The translations under genes were made by a program, and so were the position numbers. A stretch of DNA of 22,471 bases, taken from Pelobacter sp. UBA6812 (GTDB lineage: Bacteria > Desulfobacterota > Desulfuromonadia > Desulfuromonadales > Syntrophotaleaceae). The notes below the pieces were generated by a model that saw only the letters and a list, made by a program, of their open reading frames with translations, made no database searches and had not been told where the DNA came from. The DNA is taken from positions 203 to 22,673 of the forward strand of contig DKEW01000089.1 in assembly GCA_002452265.1 (NCBI GenBank), given 5' to 3'. The number at the start of each line of letters is the position of its first letter. Positions within the stretch are counted from its first letter, which is position 1. This document shows positions 1 to 8,500 of the stretch, one piece after another.

Positions 1-97
1 TCGGCGTTTGTATTGTTGCCAGTTTTTTAACGAGGCCAACTGGCGTCCCCGGCATGCCACCTTCGCTTCCAATCCCCGTCGAAACCGTGTCACCCCC
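1..97 (-). ncRNA. ssrA: tmRNA (transfer-messenger RNA), 5' part only
   Basis: Read on the minus strand, the segment begins GGGGGTGACACGG, then TTCGACGGGGAT, then GGTGGCATGCCGGGG, then GTTGGCCTCGTTAAAA. These blocks match the tRNA-like 5' acceptor and D-arm region and the first pseudoknot region of bacterial tmRNA, as in E. coli ssrA. tmRNA rescues stalled ribosomes by tagging unfinished proteins for proteolysis. Near the window edge the sequence reads AAACGCCGA; GCC GA- would suit a tag starting Ala-Asp, but the tag frame and the 3' half lie outside the window. The position just downstream of smpB, its protein partner, supports the call. The mature 5' end at base 97 is inferred from the start of the G run. 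Confidence 0.88.
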
Positions 98-107
98 ATT
101 ATAATCT

Positions 108-131
108 AGTGCTGAGTTCTAAGTGCTGAGA
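108..131. repeat. Short tandem direct repeat beside the tmRNA 5' end
   Basis: AGTGCTGAG occurs twice (108-116 and 122-130) with a 5-nt spacer, immediately upstream of the tmRNA start. No function is evident. It could be part of a dispersed intergenic repeat family or a simple local duplication. Confidence 0.5.
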
Positions 132-171
132 CTCAACAAGTAAAGATTTTGTTAACTTTCAAAGCAACACC

Positions 172-200
172 ATTATCGCACGACTGGCCGAAAAAGCCAA
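172..200 (-). promoter_or_regulatory. Candidate sigma-70-type promoter for ssrA
   Basis: On the minus strand, TTGGCT (195-200) and GATAAT (172-177) are separated by exactly 17 nt, upstream of the tmRNA. This predicts a precursor with about 65-70 nt of 5' leader, to be removed by RNase P. The -35 half is only a partial consensus match and sits in a small GGC/GCC hairpin just after smpB, so the call is weak. A perfect TATAAT at 98-103 is too close to the mature tmRNA end to be its promoter. Confidence 0.3.
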
Positions 201-213
201 GTGATATAAAGGT

Positions 214-666
214 TTAATGGCGGTCGCGCAGGGCACGGGCCATTTCGCGATCGGCTTCCTTGCCCTTGAGGGTTTCGCGTTTGTCGTGGAGTTTTTTACC
301 CTTGGCCACGCCTATCTCAAGCTTGACCTTCCCTTCTTTGAAATAGAGCTTCGTCGGCACCAGGGATAAGCCCTTTTCATCGACTTTGCGCGCGAGTTTC
401 TCTATTTCGGCACGATGCACCAGCAGCTTGCGCGCCCTGGTCGGATCGGGATTTTCGCGATTGCCGAATTCGTAGGGGCTGATATGCAGATTGTTGACAT
501 ACAGCTCCCCCCCCATGATGCGACAGAAGGCATCCTTGAGATTTGCCTTGCCCAGGCGCAGCGATTTGACTTCGGGACCGAGCAGTACTATTCCGGCCTC
601 CAGGACTTCGTCGATAAAATAGTCGTGGTAGGCTTTTTTGTTGTTTGCAATAATTTTAATACCCAT
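214..666 (-). CDS. smpB: SsrA-binding protein SmpB
   Basis: SmpB binds the tRNA-like domain of tmRNA and delivers it to stalled ribosomes during trans-translation in the cytoplasm. The 150-residue product has the family hallmarks: N-terminal MGIKIIANNKKAYHDY, the ETGI-like stretch EAGIVLLGPEVKSLR, HISPYE, and the basic tail with KKLHDKRET and a run of charged residues. Length is normal for SmpB. I chose the ATG at 666 because the family begins there; an in-frame GTG at 690 would add eight residues but lies inside the preceding gene. The start overlaps the end of the rseC-like gene by 11 nt, suggesting translational coupling. The ribosome-binding site is poor. Its RNA partner ssrA follows within about 120 nt. 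Confidence 0.97.
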   Translation of the reverse strand: MGIKIIANNKKAYHDYFIDEVLEAGIVLLGPEVKSLRLGKANLKDAFCRIMGGELYVNNLHISPYEFGNRENPDPTRARKLLVHRAEIEKLARKVDEKGLSLVPTKLYFKEGKVKLEIGVAKGKKLHDKRETLKGKEADREMARALRDRH

Positions 667-1126
667 GTTGTTCTTCGCTGCACTCCTCACCGGGTAGTAT
701 TTCTATAATTTCCGGCATGAACGTACCACGCGGAATGGCGCGGCTGCCAATCCGGATGATAAAAAAGGATCCGACCATGAAGGTAACACCCAATATGGCC
801 GCCAACAGGTTGGGATCGATACGCAGAGCAAAAAATGCGCCGACCAGCTCTCCGAGCACCGCTCCAGCGATCAATGCCAGAAGCGGCACGACGTACAGCA
901 GAAACGAGGCGAGCAAAAACTGCCCCGCCCGGCTGGCCAGCCGGACCTTGTCACCCACGACGGCACCGAGCACGTTGTGGGTTTCGACCAGCATGGAGCG
1001 TCCATCATCGCCGACATGGCAGATGCCCATGGCGGCGCATCCGGCGCAGAAGGTGCTTTTGCGGCACAAAACCATGGCCACATGGCGCCCTTGAAGCTCA
1101 ACAACGGTTCCTGTTTCCTGCATCAT
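656..1126 (-). CDS. rseC: RseC/MucC-family membrane protein
   Basis: The 156-residue product shows the SoxR-reducing RseC/MucC layout: an N-terminal soluble part opening with GTVVELQGRHVAMV, four cysteines at about residues 21, 27, 30 and 36 (pattern CxxCxxxxxC after C21), then two membrane segments at roughly 69-91 and 106-125 and a short polar tail. Family members affect sigma-E signalling or help reduce SoxR as part of the Rsx/Rnf system. Neither partner is visible here, so the exact role is open. The start at 1126 has an AAGGG element 9 nt upstream. The gene sits between the DUF502 gene and smpB in the same direction. Confidence 0.88.
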   Translation of the reverse strand: MMQETGTVVELQGRHVAMVLCRKSTFCAGCAAMGICHVGDDGRSMLVETHNVLGAVVGDKVRLASRAGQFLLASFLLYVVPLLALIAGAVLGELVGAFFALRIDPNLLAAILGVTFMVGSFFIIRIGSRAIPRGTFMPEIIEILPGEECSEEQHGY

Positions 1127-1144
1127 GGCGAATTTCCCTTGGCA

Positions 1145-1170
1145 CGCCCCCTGACCCTTGCTCAGGGGCG
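1145..1170 (-). other. Intercistronic hairpin between DUF502 and rseC genes
   Basis: Arms CGCCCCTGA and TCAGGGGGCG pair around a 7-nt loop, with one bulge, just after the DUF502 stop codon. No T run follows, so this is not a standard terminator. It could stabilise or process the mRNA. It lies about 20 nt upstream of the rseC start. Confidence 0.5.
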
Positions 1171-1171
1171 C

Positions 1172-1873
1172 CTACAGATCTTCTCCAGCTTCCGGAAATT
1201 GACTTGCGGCACTACCTGCGACAGGGATGCCCTTGAGCCGGTCCGGCGGCGATACCATGCCGCCCGAAACAATCAGCTTGAATGCTTCTTCAACCGACAT
1301 ACTCAGCACCGTGGCATCTTCTTCGGGAACGAGTATGTAGTAGCCCGAGGTCGGATTGGGTGTGGTCGGGATAAACACGTTGATGACCCGCCGGTCCGTT
1401 ACGCGCTGCAACTCGCCTTCGCTGACACCGGTAACAAAACCGATGGACCATATTCCCCTGCGGGGATACTGAATAAGCACGACCTTGCGAAACCCTTGCC
1501 GGTCGCCGCTGAGCACGGTATCGGCCAACTGCTTGAACAGGGTGTAAATACCCTTAACCAGCGGGATGCGATAGACCAGATCCTCGGAAGCCTTGACCAG
1601 CTTGTTGCCGAAATAGTTGGTGGCCAACACACCGGCTGAAAGGATCAACAAAAGCGTCAGCACAACGCCAATGCCCGGCACCGGAAATCCGAACAGTTGC
1701 TCCGGTTGCCACTTCAGGGGCAGCATGCGCACCAGAAGCCCATCCATAAATCCGACGATCCATCGCACGACGACGATGGTCAACCAGACCGGCACCAATA
1801 CCAGCAATCCGGTAAAAAAGTAACGCCGGAGCTTTTTGCGCAGAAACCGTTTCAGAACGGATGCACGAGACAT
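1172..1873 (-). CDS. DUF502 family membrane protein
   Basis: The 233-residue product matches the DUF502 family. A basic N-terminus (LRRYFFTGLLVLVPVWLT) leads into a first membrane segment at about residues 17-42, and a second lies at about 62-85 (GIGVVLTLLLILSAGVLATN). These are followed by the typical VYRIPLVKGIYTLFKQ stretch and a soluble domain with FIPTTPNPTSGYYILVP. The biochemical function of the family is not established; plant COV-like relatives are known membrane proteins. The ATG at 1873 has AAGGGG 7 nt upstream. It lies 55 nt after the amidohydrolase gene and 45 nt before the rseC-like gene, all in the same direction. Confidence 0.9.
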   Translation of the reverse strand: MSRASVLKRFLRKKLRRYFFTGLLVLVPVWLTIVVVRWIVGFMDGLLVRMLPLKWQPEQLFGFPVPGIGVVLTLLLILSAGVLATNYFGNKLVKASEDLVYRIPLVKGIYTLFKQLADTVLSGDRQGFRKVVLIQYPRRGIWSIGFVTGVSEGELQRVTDRRVINVFIPTTPNPTSGYYILVPEEDATVLSMSVEEAFKLIVSGGMVSPPDRLKGIPVAGSAASQFPEAGEDL

Positions 1874-1928
1874 GCAGATGCCCCTTATTGGTAATAATTA
1901 CATGAAGGTATGATTATAAAGAGGCGCT

Positions 1929-3212
1929 TTAAGGATTGCAAGGTTTCCCGTCGAGGTACAGAGCCTTGACATCGTCAGTGCGACCGTAAGAGCACAAAAA
2001 GTCTTCAAGCTGCTCTGCAGCGGGCAAGTGTGACGGCTGCAACACCTGGAAATGAGCACCGTAACCAGCGGCCAGAGCTCCCATTTCCCCTGCGAGGCCG
2101 AGCGCTCGCGCACCCTGATAGGTTGCCATGTTAAGCAAAGTGCCGGGATCGAGATCATCGCCGAAATATTGGCGGGCGAATGCCACTTCATCCCACAGAG
2201 ACAGGCTGTCACAACTGGCCAGACTGTCGGTGCCGAGCACCAGCGGTACGCCTGCCGCCCGATAACCGGCCACCGGGGCGCGGCCTATGCCGATGCGATG
2301 ATTGGAGCGTGGGCAGAGCACCACATACACGCCGCGACCGGCGATGGTATCGATATCCTGCGCGGATACCTGAACCCCATGTACCAGCAGATCACCGGGT
2401 CTCAAAATATCATGCTGAGCCAACAAGCCGACCGGTGTCAATCCGGTTGCCGGAGGGATCCTGTCCCCCCAACCCACCTGAGGATAAAGTTGCTCGGCAA
2501 ACGAACCGCTGCCATCGCGCACCAAGGCAGTTTCTTCGGGTGATTCGGCCACATGAATCGACTGGGTGAGCCCCAACTGCAGAGCGAGCCTGGTAAGCTG
2601 CTGTAAAAAATCCAGTGTCAGCGAATATATGGAGTGCGGCGCCAAGCCGTACACCATGGCACCGGGGGCATGGTCGAGCAGAATCTTGTGCAGAATATCC
2701 AGGGTTTGTCGATTGAGGTCGGGATCGGTTCCCAAGGCTTCGAGAAACAACCGCCCCCGCAACGGACAATTATCATAGGATGATCGTGCGAAAGGGCGCG
2801 ACACGATGTCACCGACGGCACCGGTACCGCATCGGATAAGTCGTTGGATCCCCTCGCTAAGCGAAAAGATGAATTCTTCCTGCGGTACCCCACGCAACAC
2901 ACCGATCAAACGAAACAGCCAGTCCGTAAAACTGGCATATTCACATTCACCGGCGGATGCATCCCAATACGGAACGTGCGTCAATTCCAGGTGCGTATGG
3001 GCGTTGGCCATGGGCGGCAGCAGCACAGCATCACCAAAATCGACAACCTCTGCGGAAGCGTTCTGCGCGACAAGCCTGGACGCATCGCCCACATCGGCAA
3101 TACGACCGTCACACACCAGCAATGCACCATCTTCAATGCATGGTTCGACGATGGGCAGCAGATAGCGTGCCCTGAAAATCACTGTGCCGGCGACCGCCAT
3201 GGGCAGATTCAT
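1929..3212 (-). CDS. Amidohydrolase of the ATZ/TRZ (deaminase) family
   Basis: The 427-residue protein is a metal-dependent amidohydrolase. Likely ligands are the HxH pair H72/H74 (AHTHLE), H220 with E223 in SIHVAESPEE, H278 and D329 in LGTDSLAS; APHSIY around residue 193 is also typical of the TRZ/ATZ and chlorohydrolase-type deaminases. The substrate cannot be read from the sequence. Aminodeoxyfutalosine deaminase of the futalosine menaquinone route is one candidate, as are guanine- or adenosine-type deaminases. The start overlaps the panD stop as ATGA, so translation is probably coupled to panD. There is no clear Shine-Dalgarno, and a second in-frame ATG at 3200 is possible. Operon position after panBCD does not in itself show a role in pantothenate synthesis. 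Confidence 0.87.
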   Translation of the reverse strand: MNLPMAVAGTVIFRARYLLPIVEPCIEDGALLVCDGRIADVGDASRLVAQNASAEVVDFGDAVLLPPMANAHTHLELTHVPYWDASAGECEYASFTDWLFRLIGVLRGVPQEEFIFSLSEGIQRLIRCGTGAVGDIVSRPFARSSYDNCPLRGRLFLEALGTDPDLNRQTLDILHKILLDHAPGAMVYGLAPHSIYSLTLDFLQQLTRLALQLGLTQSIHVAESPEETALVRDGSGSFAEQLYPQVGWGDRIPPATGLTPVGLLAQHDILRPGDLLVHGVQVSAQDIDTIAGRGVYVVLCPRSNHRIGIGRAPVAGYRAAGVPLVLGTDSLASCDSLSLWDEVAFARQYFGDDLDPGTLLNMATYQGARALGLAGEMGALAAGYGAHFQVLQPSHLPAAEQLEDFLCSYGRTDDVKALYLDGKPCNP

Positions 3213-3607
3213 CAGATGGCATTGCGCAGATTGCCCTGGCCGGGCGATTCGGTTTTTTGCGCCGTAGGCTCATTCTTTTCGTCGACGAACACCAGTTTCG
3301 GTTCGTAGGCGGCAGCCTTGTCGGCATCGATGTCCAACCAACTTGCGATGATGACCTTATCACCTCTGGAAACCATCCGCGCGGCAGCGCCGTTGATACA
3401 GATCACCCCGCTACCCGGTTGCCCTGCGATCGCATACGTCTGAAAACGGGTACCGTAGGTAACGTTCCAGATATCAACCGCTTCGTACGGAAGGATATCG
3501 GCAAGCTTCAATAATTCGGAATCGATGGTAACGCTGCCTTCATAGTCAAGATCTGCCCCGGTAACCGTGGCCCGATGAATTTTGGATTTGAGCATTTTCC
3601 GTTTCAT
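3212..3607 (-). CDS. panD: Aspartate 1-decarboxylase, pyruvoyl-dependent proenzyme
   Basis: PanD decarboxylates L-aspartate to beta-alanine, one of the two precursors of pantothenate. The 131-residue proenzyme has MLKSKIHRATVTGADLDYEG and then Ser25: self-cleavage between Gly24 and Ser25 makes the pyruvoyl group. K9 and the TYGTRFQTY region with the active-site tyrosine are present, as is GVICINGAAA. I chose the ATG at 3607, which fits family numbering and has GAGGAGG 12 nt upstream, inside the end of panC. A TTG seven codons earlier would consume that site. It starts 7 nt after the panC stop and overlaps the amidohydrolase start at its own end. Confidence 0.97.
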   Translation of the reverse strand: MKRKMLKSKIHRATVTGADLDYEGSVTIDSELLKLADILPYEAVDIWNVTYGTRFQTYAIAGQPGSGVICINGAAARMVSRGDKVIIASWLDIDADKAAAYEPKLVFVDEKNEPTAQKTESPGQGNLRNAI

Positions 3608-3614
3608 GGGAAAG

Positions 3615-4466
3615 TCAAACCTCCTCAAAGAGATAGTTATTGTCGATTAATCGGGTCTTGCCGATGCGTACTGCCAGCAGCAGAACCGAATTTTCATCCA
3701 CACGGTCGACATTTTCCAACGTATCGCCGTCGCAGATTTTTACATAGTCGACCTGGGCGTCCGGTTCGCGTCCAATGCGTTCACGTACCAGGCCGATCAG
3801 ACGCCGGGAGTGCTTTTCGCCATGCGTGGCGGCGGTACGTGCCTGACGCAAAGCGTCAACCAGAGCCAGTGCTTGCTTGCGCTCTATCGCGGACAGAAAC
3901 ACGTTGCGCGAGCTCATGGCCAGACCGTCGCGCTCACGGACCGTCGGCATGCCGACGACTTCGATGGGCATATTAAGATCGGTGACCATACGCCGCAAAA
4001 CCGTCAATTGCTGAAAGTCTTTCCGCCCGAAAAGCGCCAGGTGAGGCTGAACGATATTGAACAGCTTGCAAACCACCGTGGTCACGCCGCGAAAATGCCC
4101 CGGACGGCTTTCCCCACAAAGGGTTTTGGTCAAACCCTCGACATTGACGTAGGTTTTATAACCATTCGGGTACATCGACTCCGGACTGGGATGAAACAGG
4201 ATATCGACGCCCGCCTCACGCGCCAACTCAGCGTCACGTTTCAAATCCCGCGGATAAGATGTGAAATCTTCGTTGGGACCAAACTGGGTCGGATTAACAA
4301 AGATGGAAGCGACCAGCAAATCACCGCGCTTACGGCCTTCGCGCATGAGGGAAAGATGTCCTTCATGCAGATAACCCATGGTCGGCACCAGTACGATGCG
4401 TTTGCCGCCCTGACGCGCTTCAACACAGCGGCTCTGAACAACTTCAATATCGTTAATAATTTCCAT
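3615..4466 (-). CDS. panC: Pantothenate synthetase (pantoate--beta-alanine ligase)
   Basis: PanC joins pantoate and beta-alanine using ATP through a pantoyl-adenylate. The 283-residue product carries the HIGH-type motif as PTMGYLHEGH (H34, H37), the NPTQFGPNEDFTSYPR substrate-binding stretch, GRKDFQQ, and the KMSKS-like AMSSRN. I chose the ATG at 4466 because it places PTMG at the same distance from the start as in E. coli PanC. An ATG at 4487, 1 nt after the panB stop, would add seven residues. Neither start has a strong Shine-Dalgarno; a GGAG lies about 15 nt before 4466, so coupling to panB translation is likely. Confidence 0.96.
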   Translation of the reverse strand: MEIINDIEVVQSRCVEARQGGKRIVLVPTMGYLHEGHLSLMREGRKRGDLLVASIFVNPTQFGPNEDFTSYPRDLKRDAELAREAGVDILFHPSPESMYPNGYKTYVNVEGLTKTLCGESRPGHFRGVTTVVCKLFNIVQPHLALFGRKDFQQLTVLRRMVTDLNMPIEVVGMPTVRERDGLAMSSRNVFLSAIERKQALALVDALRQARTAATHGEKHSRRLIGLVRERIGREPDAQVDYVKICDGDTLENVDRVDENSVLLLAVRIGKTRLIDNNYLFEEV

Positions 4467-4488
4467 GGTATTGCAGGAAAACTCCATA

Positions 4489-5292
4489 TCAGGAAAAGCT
4501 GTGTTCGGGTCCTGGGAAAGCGCCCGTCTTCACCTCACCGATATATTCCTTGACCCCCTTGCGGATAACGGAGGCAACATCGGCATATCGCTTAACAAAC
4601 TTGGGTGAATATTTTTCACACAGACTGAGAATATCGTGAATCACCAGCACTTGACCGTCACAGTCAACACCGGCGCCGATGCCGATAGTGGGTATGTCCA
4701 ACGATGCGGTGATCTGACCGGCGAGTCCCGCTGGAATGCCTTCGAGAACAATGGCGCAAGCACCGGCGGCCTGCACAGCGCGTGCGTCGTTCAATAACTG
4801 CCGTGCCTGCTGATCATGTTTACCCTGGACGCGGTAACCGCCCATGCGATGGATAGACTGGGGAGTCAACCCGATATGCCCGACAACGGGAATATCCATA
4901 TCCACGATGGCTCGAATGGTGCCGCTGATATGCTCTCCGCCTTCGAGTTTGACCGCCTGGGCACAGCCTTCCTTGACGAGACGACCGGCATTGAGACGGG
5001 CTTCGCGCAAGTCCACCTGGTAGGACAAAAAGGGCATATCCGCCACCAGGAAAGCTTGACCGAGTCCCCTGGCGACAGCACGGCAATGGTAGATCATTTC
5101 GTCCATGGTCACCGGCAGGGTATGGTCATAGCCGGCCACTACCGGTCCTACGGAGTCACCTACCAGCACCATATCGATGCCTTCGAGATCCATCAGTCGG
5201 GCAAAGGGGTAATCGTAGGCTGTCAGCATGGCGATTTTTTCGCCTTGCGCCTTCATGCGCTGGATATCGAGCACCGTTTTACGTGTTTGCAT
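4489..5292 (-). CDS. panB: 3-methyl-2-oxobutanoate hydroxymethyltransferase
   Basis: PanB transfers a hydroxymethyl group from methylene-tetrahydrofolate to 2-oxoisovalerate, giving ketopantoate, the first committed step toward pantothenate. The 267-residue protein shows MLTAYDYPFA, the metal-binding D46 in VLVGDSVG, D85 in VADMPF, VKLEGG with E117, VGHIGLTPQS, and the catalytic glutamate E184 in IVLEGIPAGL. Length is typical. I chose the ATG at 5292, with GGAG 7 nt upstream; a GTG two codons earlier is less likely. It is the first gene of panB-panC-panD and follows a structured leader with a terminator. No panE or ilvC-like ketopantoate reductase gene is present in the window. Confidence 0.97.
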   Translation of the reverse strand: MQTRKTVLDIQRMKAQGEKIAMLTAYDYPFARLMDLEGIDMVLVGDSVGPVVAGYDHTLPVTMDEMIYHCRAVARGLGQAFLVADMPFLSYQVDLREARLNAGRLVKEGCAQAVKLEGGEHISGTIRAIVDMDIPVVGHIGLTPQSIHRMGGYRVQGKHDQQARQLLNDARAVQAAGACAIVLEGIPAGLAGQITASLDIPTIGIGAGVDCDGQVLVIHDILSLCEKYSPKFVKRYADVASVIRKGVKEYIGEVKTGAFPGPEHSFS

Positions 5293-5334
5293 GCGCACTC
5301 TCCGTCACCCACCCGGATCGTAAGGATTAAGACC

Positions 5335-5370
5335 AAAAAAAAAGGCCTTCGGACGCCGTCCGAAAGACCT
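5335..5370 (-). terminator. Intrinsic terminator in the panB leader
   Basis: On the minus strand a GC-rich stem of about 12 bp, core TTCGGAC/GTCCGAA with loop GGC and outer AGG/CCT, is followed by nine T residues. It lies 42 nt upstream of the panB start codon and downstream of the leader hairpins. It is therefore placed to end leader transcription before panB (attenuation), as well as read-through from gdh. A GTGCC in the preceding hairpin loop can pair with GGCAC next to the terminator, a possible switch element. Confidence 0.85.
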
Positions 5371-5380
5371 GTGCCTGTAC

Positions 5381-5525
5381 AGTGAAGGAGGGCACTCCTC
5401 CACTCTTGGTACAACTGCCTTCCGTCCCGGTCCGATGGATCCAGGCGGTATGAAACTTTTATTGAAAGGGAAAAGACTCATAAGCTCCGGCACATGTTCC
5501 GGGCCTGTCTTAAATCTCTGTCAGG
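5381..5525 (-). promoter_or_regulatory. panB leader resembling the pan RNA motif
   Basis: On the minus strand, 5422-5448 folds as CCG-CCTGG-(A)-TCC, loop ATC, GGA-CCGGG-(A)-CGG: an 11-bp stem with one bulged adenosine on each side. An upstream stem at 5482-5506 (AGGCCCGG / CCGG-(A)-GCTT) shares the CC-GGA and CCGG-A layout but has an irregular tip. A third hairpin at 5381-5404 has a 9-bp stem. From memory, the published pan motif is a stem-loop with two conserved bulged adenosines, often in two copies, upstream of pantothenate genes in Firmicutes, Chloroflexi and deltaproteobacteria. Position, bulges and the following terminator agree. The ligand is unknown. The fold was made by eye. Confidence 0.65.
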
Positions 5526-5531
5526 ACGACA

Positions 5532-5560
5532 CCTATACCATACACTAAGGATGCTGTCCA
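5532..5560 (-). promoter_or_regulatory. Candidate promoter of the pan operon
   Basis: On the minus strand, TGGACA (5555-5560) and TATAGG (5532-5537) are separated by exactly 17 nt. The element overlaps the last codons of gdh and would start transcription near 5525, just before the leader stem-loops. This gives a leader of about 230 nt before panB. Confidence 0.5.
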
Positions 5561-8500
5561 GATTTTTCCCGATCACCCCCGCCGAGCAACGATTCGAGGG
5601 TCGCCATCACGACAACAAAAGGATGATAATCGGCAGGTATACTCCCTTGCAATCGAGCCTGCTGATCCCTCAGCACGCGCAGGCGCGAACTGCGCATGGA
5701 CAAATAATGCTGACAATCACCCCGGGTTTCACGCCACACTGCCAGCGCCACCTCGAATCCCAGTGAGCCGAATTTGCTATGCAGACTCTGCCAGGCCAGT
5801 CGATCCCAACGTTCCAACGACTGTACCTGGGCAAGGCTTTCGATGATGGCGGGCAGTCCAAGTTGCTGTTTAACCCGGGACAGCAACTCGGCCATGGTCA
5901 AAAGATCCTCGCCGGTCAAAAGTGCCAGGTTGGCAACCGGCAAAAAATCCTCCAGATAGTTCAAGGCGGCGCATTTCTTTGCGGACAACTCATCAAGCCC
6001 GTCCTGCGAAAGTGCAAACGCCTGTTCGGACAGTGCTTGCCTGATATCATCCGGAAGGATGGTATCGAGAATGGCCAGGTAACTGCTGATATCGCGTTGA
6101 AACGCCTCCACAACGGAAGGTTGCAGGGGGATGCCAAGCTTGCGCACCAGGGCCCATCGACACATTTCCTCCAGGGTCTTTTCAAGACGCAGCAACCATT
6201 GCACCTGACGCTCTGCTGTCCACCGATGGTCATCGGCAGCCACGATGCGACGAATCCGGGGTCCATCGAGTACTTCATCGAAAAGCAGGTAAAGGGCCGC
6301 AACCTCAGACAACTCGGCGCCGGTCTGGCGGCACAATCGGCCACACATGGCACTACCCGCCTGGTTGATAACGCGGTTGGTCATGACCGTTGCCGCAATC
6401 TCCCGGGCCAGGGGATGCGACGGCAAGGCTTGGCCGAATCTTTCAACCAGGCGCGGGGGGAAATAGTCGCGCAGGCAACCTTGTCCCAAATAGGAATCGG
6501 GCAGGTCACTCTGCAACAGAGCATGGTACATCTGCATTTTGCTGTACGCCATAAGAACAGCCAGTTCCGGCCGTGCAAGGGCACGCTCGGGACGGGCCAT
6601 GGTTTGTTTGAGGTTTGGCAGTTCATGCGCTGCCGGATCAAGAAACCCGGCATTGGAAAGACTTTCCATCTGAGCGAAAAAAGACTCCAGCCTGTCGGCG
6701 CAACGGGCCCGATCAAGACTCAGGCAAAGCCCTTGTTTACCGCAATCGTCCAGCACCGCCTGGCAGATTTCTTCGCCCAACGACTCAAGCATGCGGTCGC
6801 GCTCTTCCAGAGTAGCGAGCTGTCCTGCATCGATAAGCTGACGCATGAGGATTTTGAGATTAACCTCGCGATCGGAACAGGCGACCCCGCCAGCGTTGTC
6901 GACAGCGTCAATATTAATGCGACCACCGCACAGGCTGTATTCCACACGGGCACGCTGGGTAAATCCCAGATTGCCTCCCTCCCCCACCACCTTAACCTTC
7001 AATTGTCTGGCATCGATACGCACGTTGTCATTGGACCGGTCACCAACCTGCTGGTGCGTTTCTCCATCCGCCTTGAAATAGGTGCCGATGCCGCCATTCC
7101 ACAATAGATCGGCCGGCGCCGTCAGAATCATTCGCACCAGGCCCGGTCCGTCGGTGGATCGCTGATGCGTGCCCAGCCAGCTGCGAACTTCCGAGGAAAG
7201 GGGAATATCCTTGGCATCCCTGGGGAAAACACCGCCCCCGGCAGAGATCAGGCCAGGCGCGTAGTCGGCCCAACTGGAACGAGGCAGGTCAAACAGGCGG
7301 CGCCTTTCAGCAAAAGAGAGCATCGGATCCGGGTCGGGATCGAGGAAAATATGCCGATGATCGAAGGCCGCCAACAGGCGCAAATTGTCGGACTGAAGCA
7401 AACCGTTGCCGAAAACATCCCCGCTCATATCCCCGATGCCGATGACGGTCAAAGTTTTATCGGCATGGGAGGCATCCAGTTCATATAGATGTCTTTGCAC
7501 GCTTACCCACGCACCACGTGCTGTAATACCGAGCTTCTTGTGATCGTAACCGTGGGAGCCTCCACTGGCAAAGGCATCCCCGAGCCAAAAACCGTATTCC
7601 GCGGAAACAGCGTTGGCCCGATCGGAAAAATGTGCGGTACCCTTATCGGCGGCGACTACCAGATAGCTATCGTAATCATCGTAAGCCACCAGTTGCGCGG
7701 CCCTGTGGGGCACGCCATCCACAAGATTATCCGTCACGTCAAGCATGCCGTGCATAAAATCTTCGTAAGCCTTCGCCACCTGAACTTGCGCCGTTTTCTG
7801 CCTGGCAGACAGGTTTTTGACGACAAAACCACCCTTGGAACCGACGGGCACGATCAAGGTGTTTTTGATCATCTGGGTATTCATCAAGTCCAATACCTCG
7901 TCGCGCATCCCCTCGGGCCGATCGCACCAGCGAATCCCGCCCCGGGCCACCTTGCCGCCACGCAAATGAATCGCCATCATCGACGGGGAATGCACAAAAA
8001 TCTCATACAGGGGTCGCGGCGACGGCAGATCCATGATGCCCATGGATGCAATTTTGAATGCCAGAGGATGTCCAGCCAGGTTTTCGCAAAGGAAATAATT
8101 GGTCCTTACCGTGGCATCGACAAGATTGAAAAGGGTTCGCAAAATCGAATCCTGCCGCAGATCCGACACGCTATTGAGCGCCTCAACCAGGGCATGTCGC
8201 AAAGGAGGCAGAAGGTTTTCCTCCTTGTGTCTCAGGGCAGAAGCGTCCCCACTGCCTTGAAACCTGGCTTCAAAATAGTCATACAACAGTTGGGCCACCG
8301 TGATATTGCCGTTCAGAGCCCTGCTCACTTCCCCCCGGCCATAAGGTTGCCCCAGCTGTTGCAGATAATCGCGGTACGCTCTCAGAACACTGATCTGACG
8401 CCAACTCATGGCGGCGGTAGTGACGAGTTTGTTCAGCGAATCGCTTTCTGTCAGGCCTGATCGTATGGCGGATAATGCGTCGAGCAACGGGCCTTTTACC

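Noticed and set aside
98..103. Perfect TATAAT on the minus strand next to the tmRNA start
   Set aside because: It directly abuts the mature 5' end, so a start 6-8 nt downstream would remove part of the acceptor stem. An upstream promoter pair at 172-200 fits better.
5779..7107. Plus-strand open frame of 442 codons
   Set aside because: Antisense to the gdh C-terminal region with no recognisable domain; treated as a shadow frame.
7489..8460. Plus-strand open frame of 323 codons
   Set aside because: It lies wholly opposite the conserved catalytic part of gdh, has no family similarity or ribosome-binding site, and is explained by GC-biased codon use.
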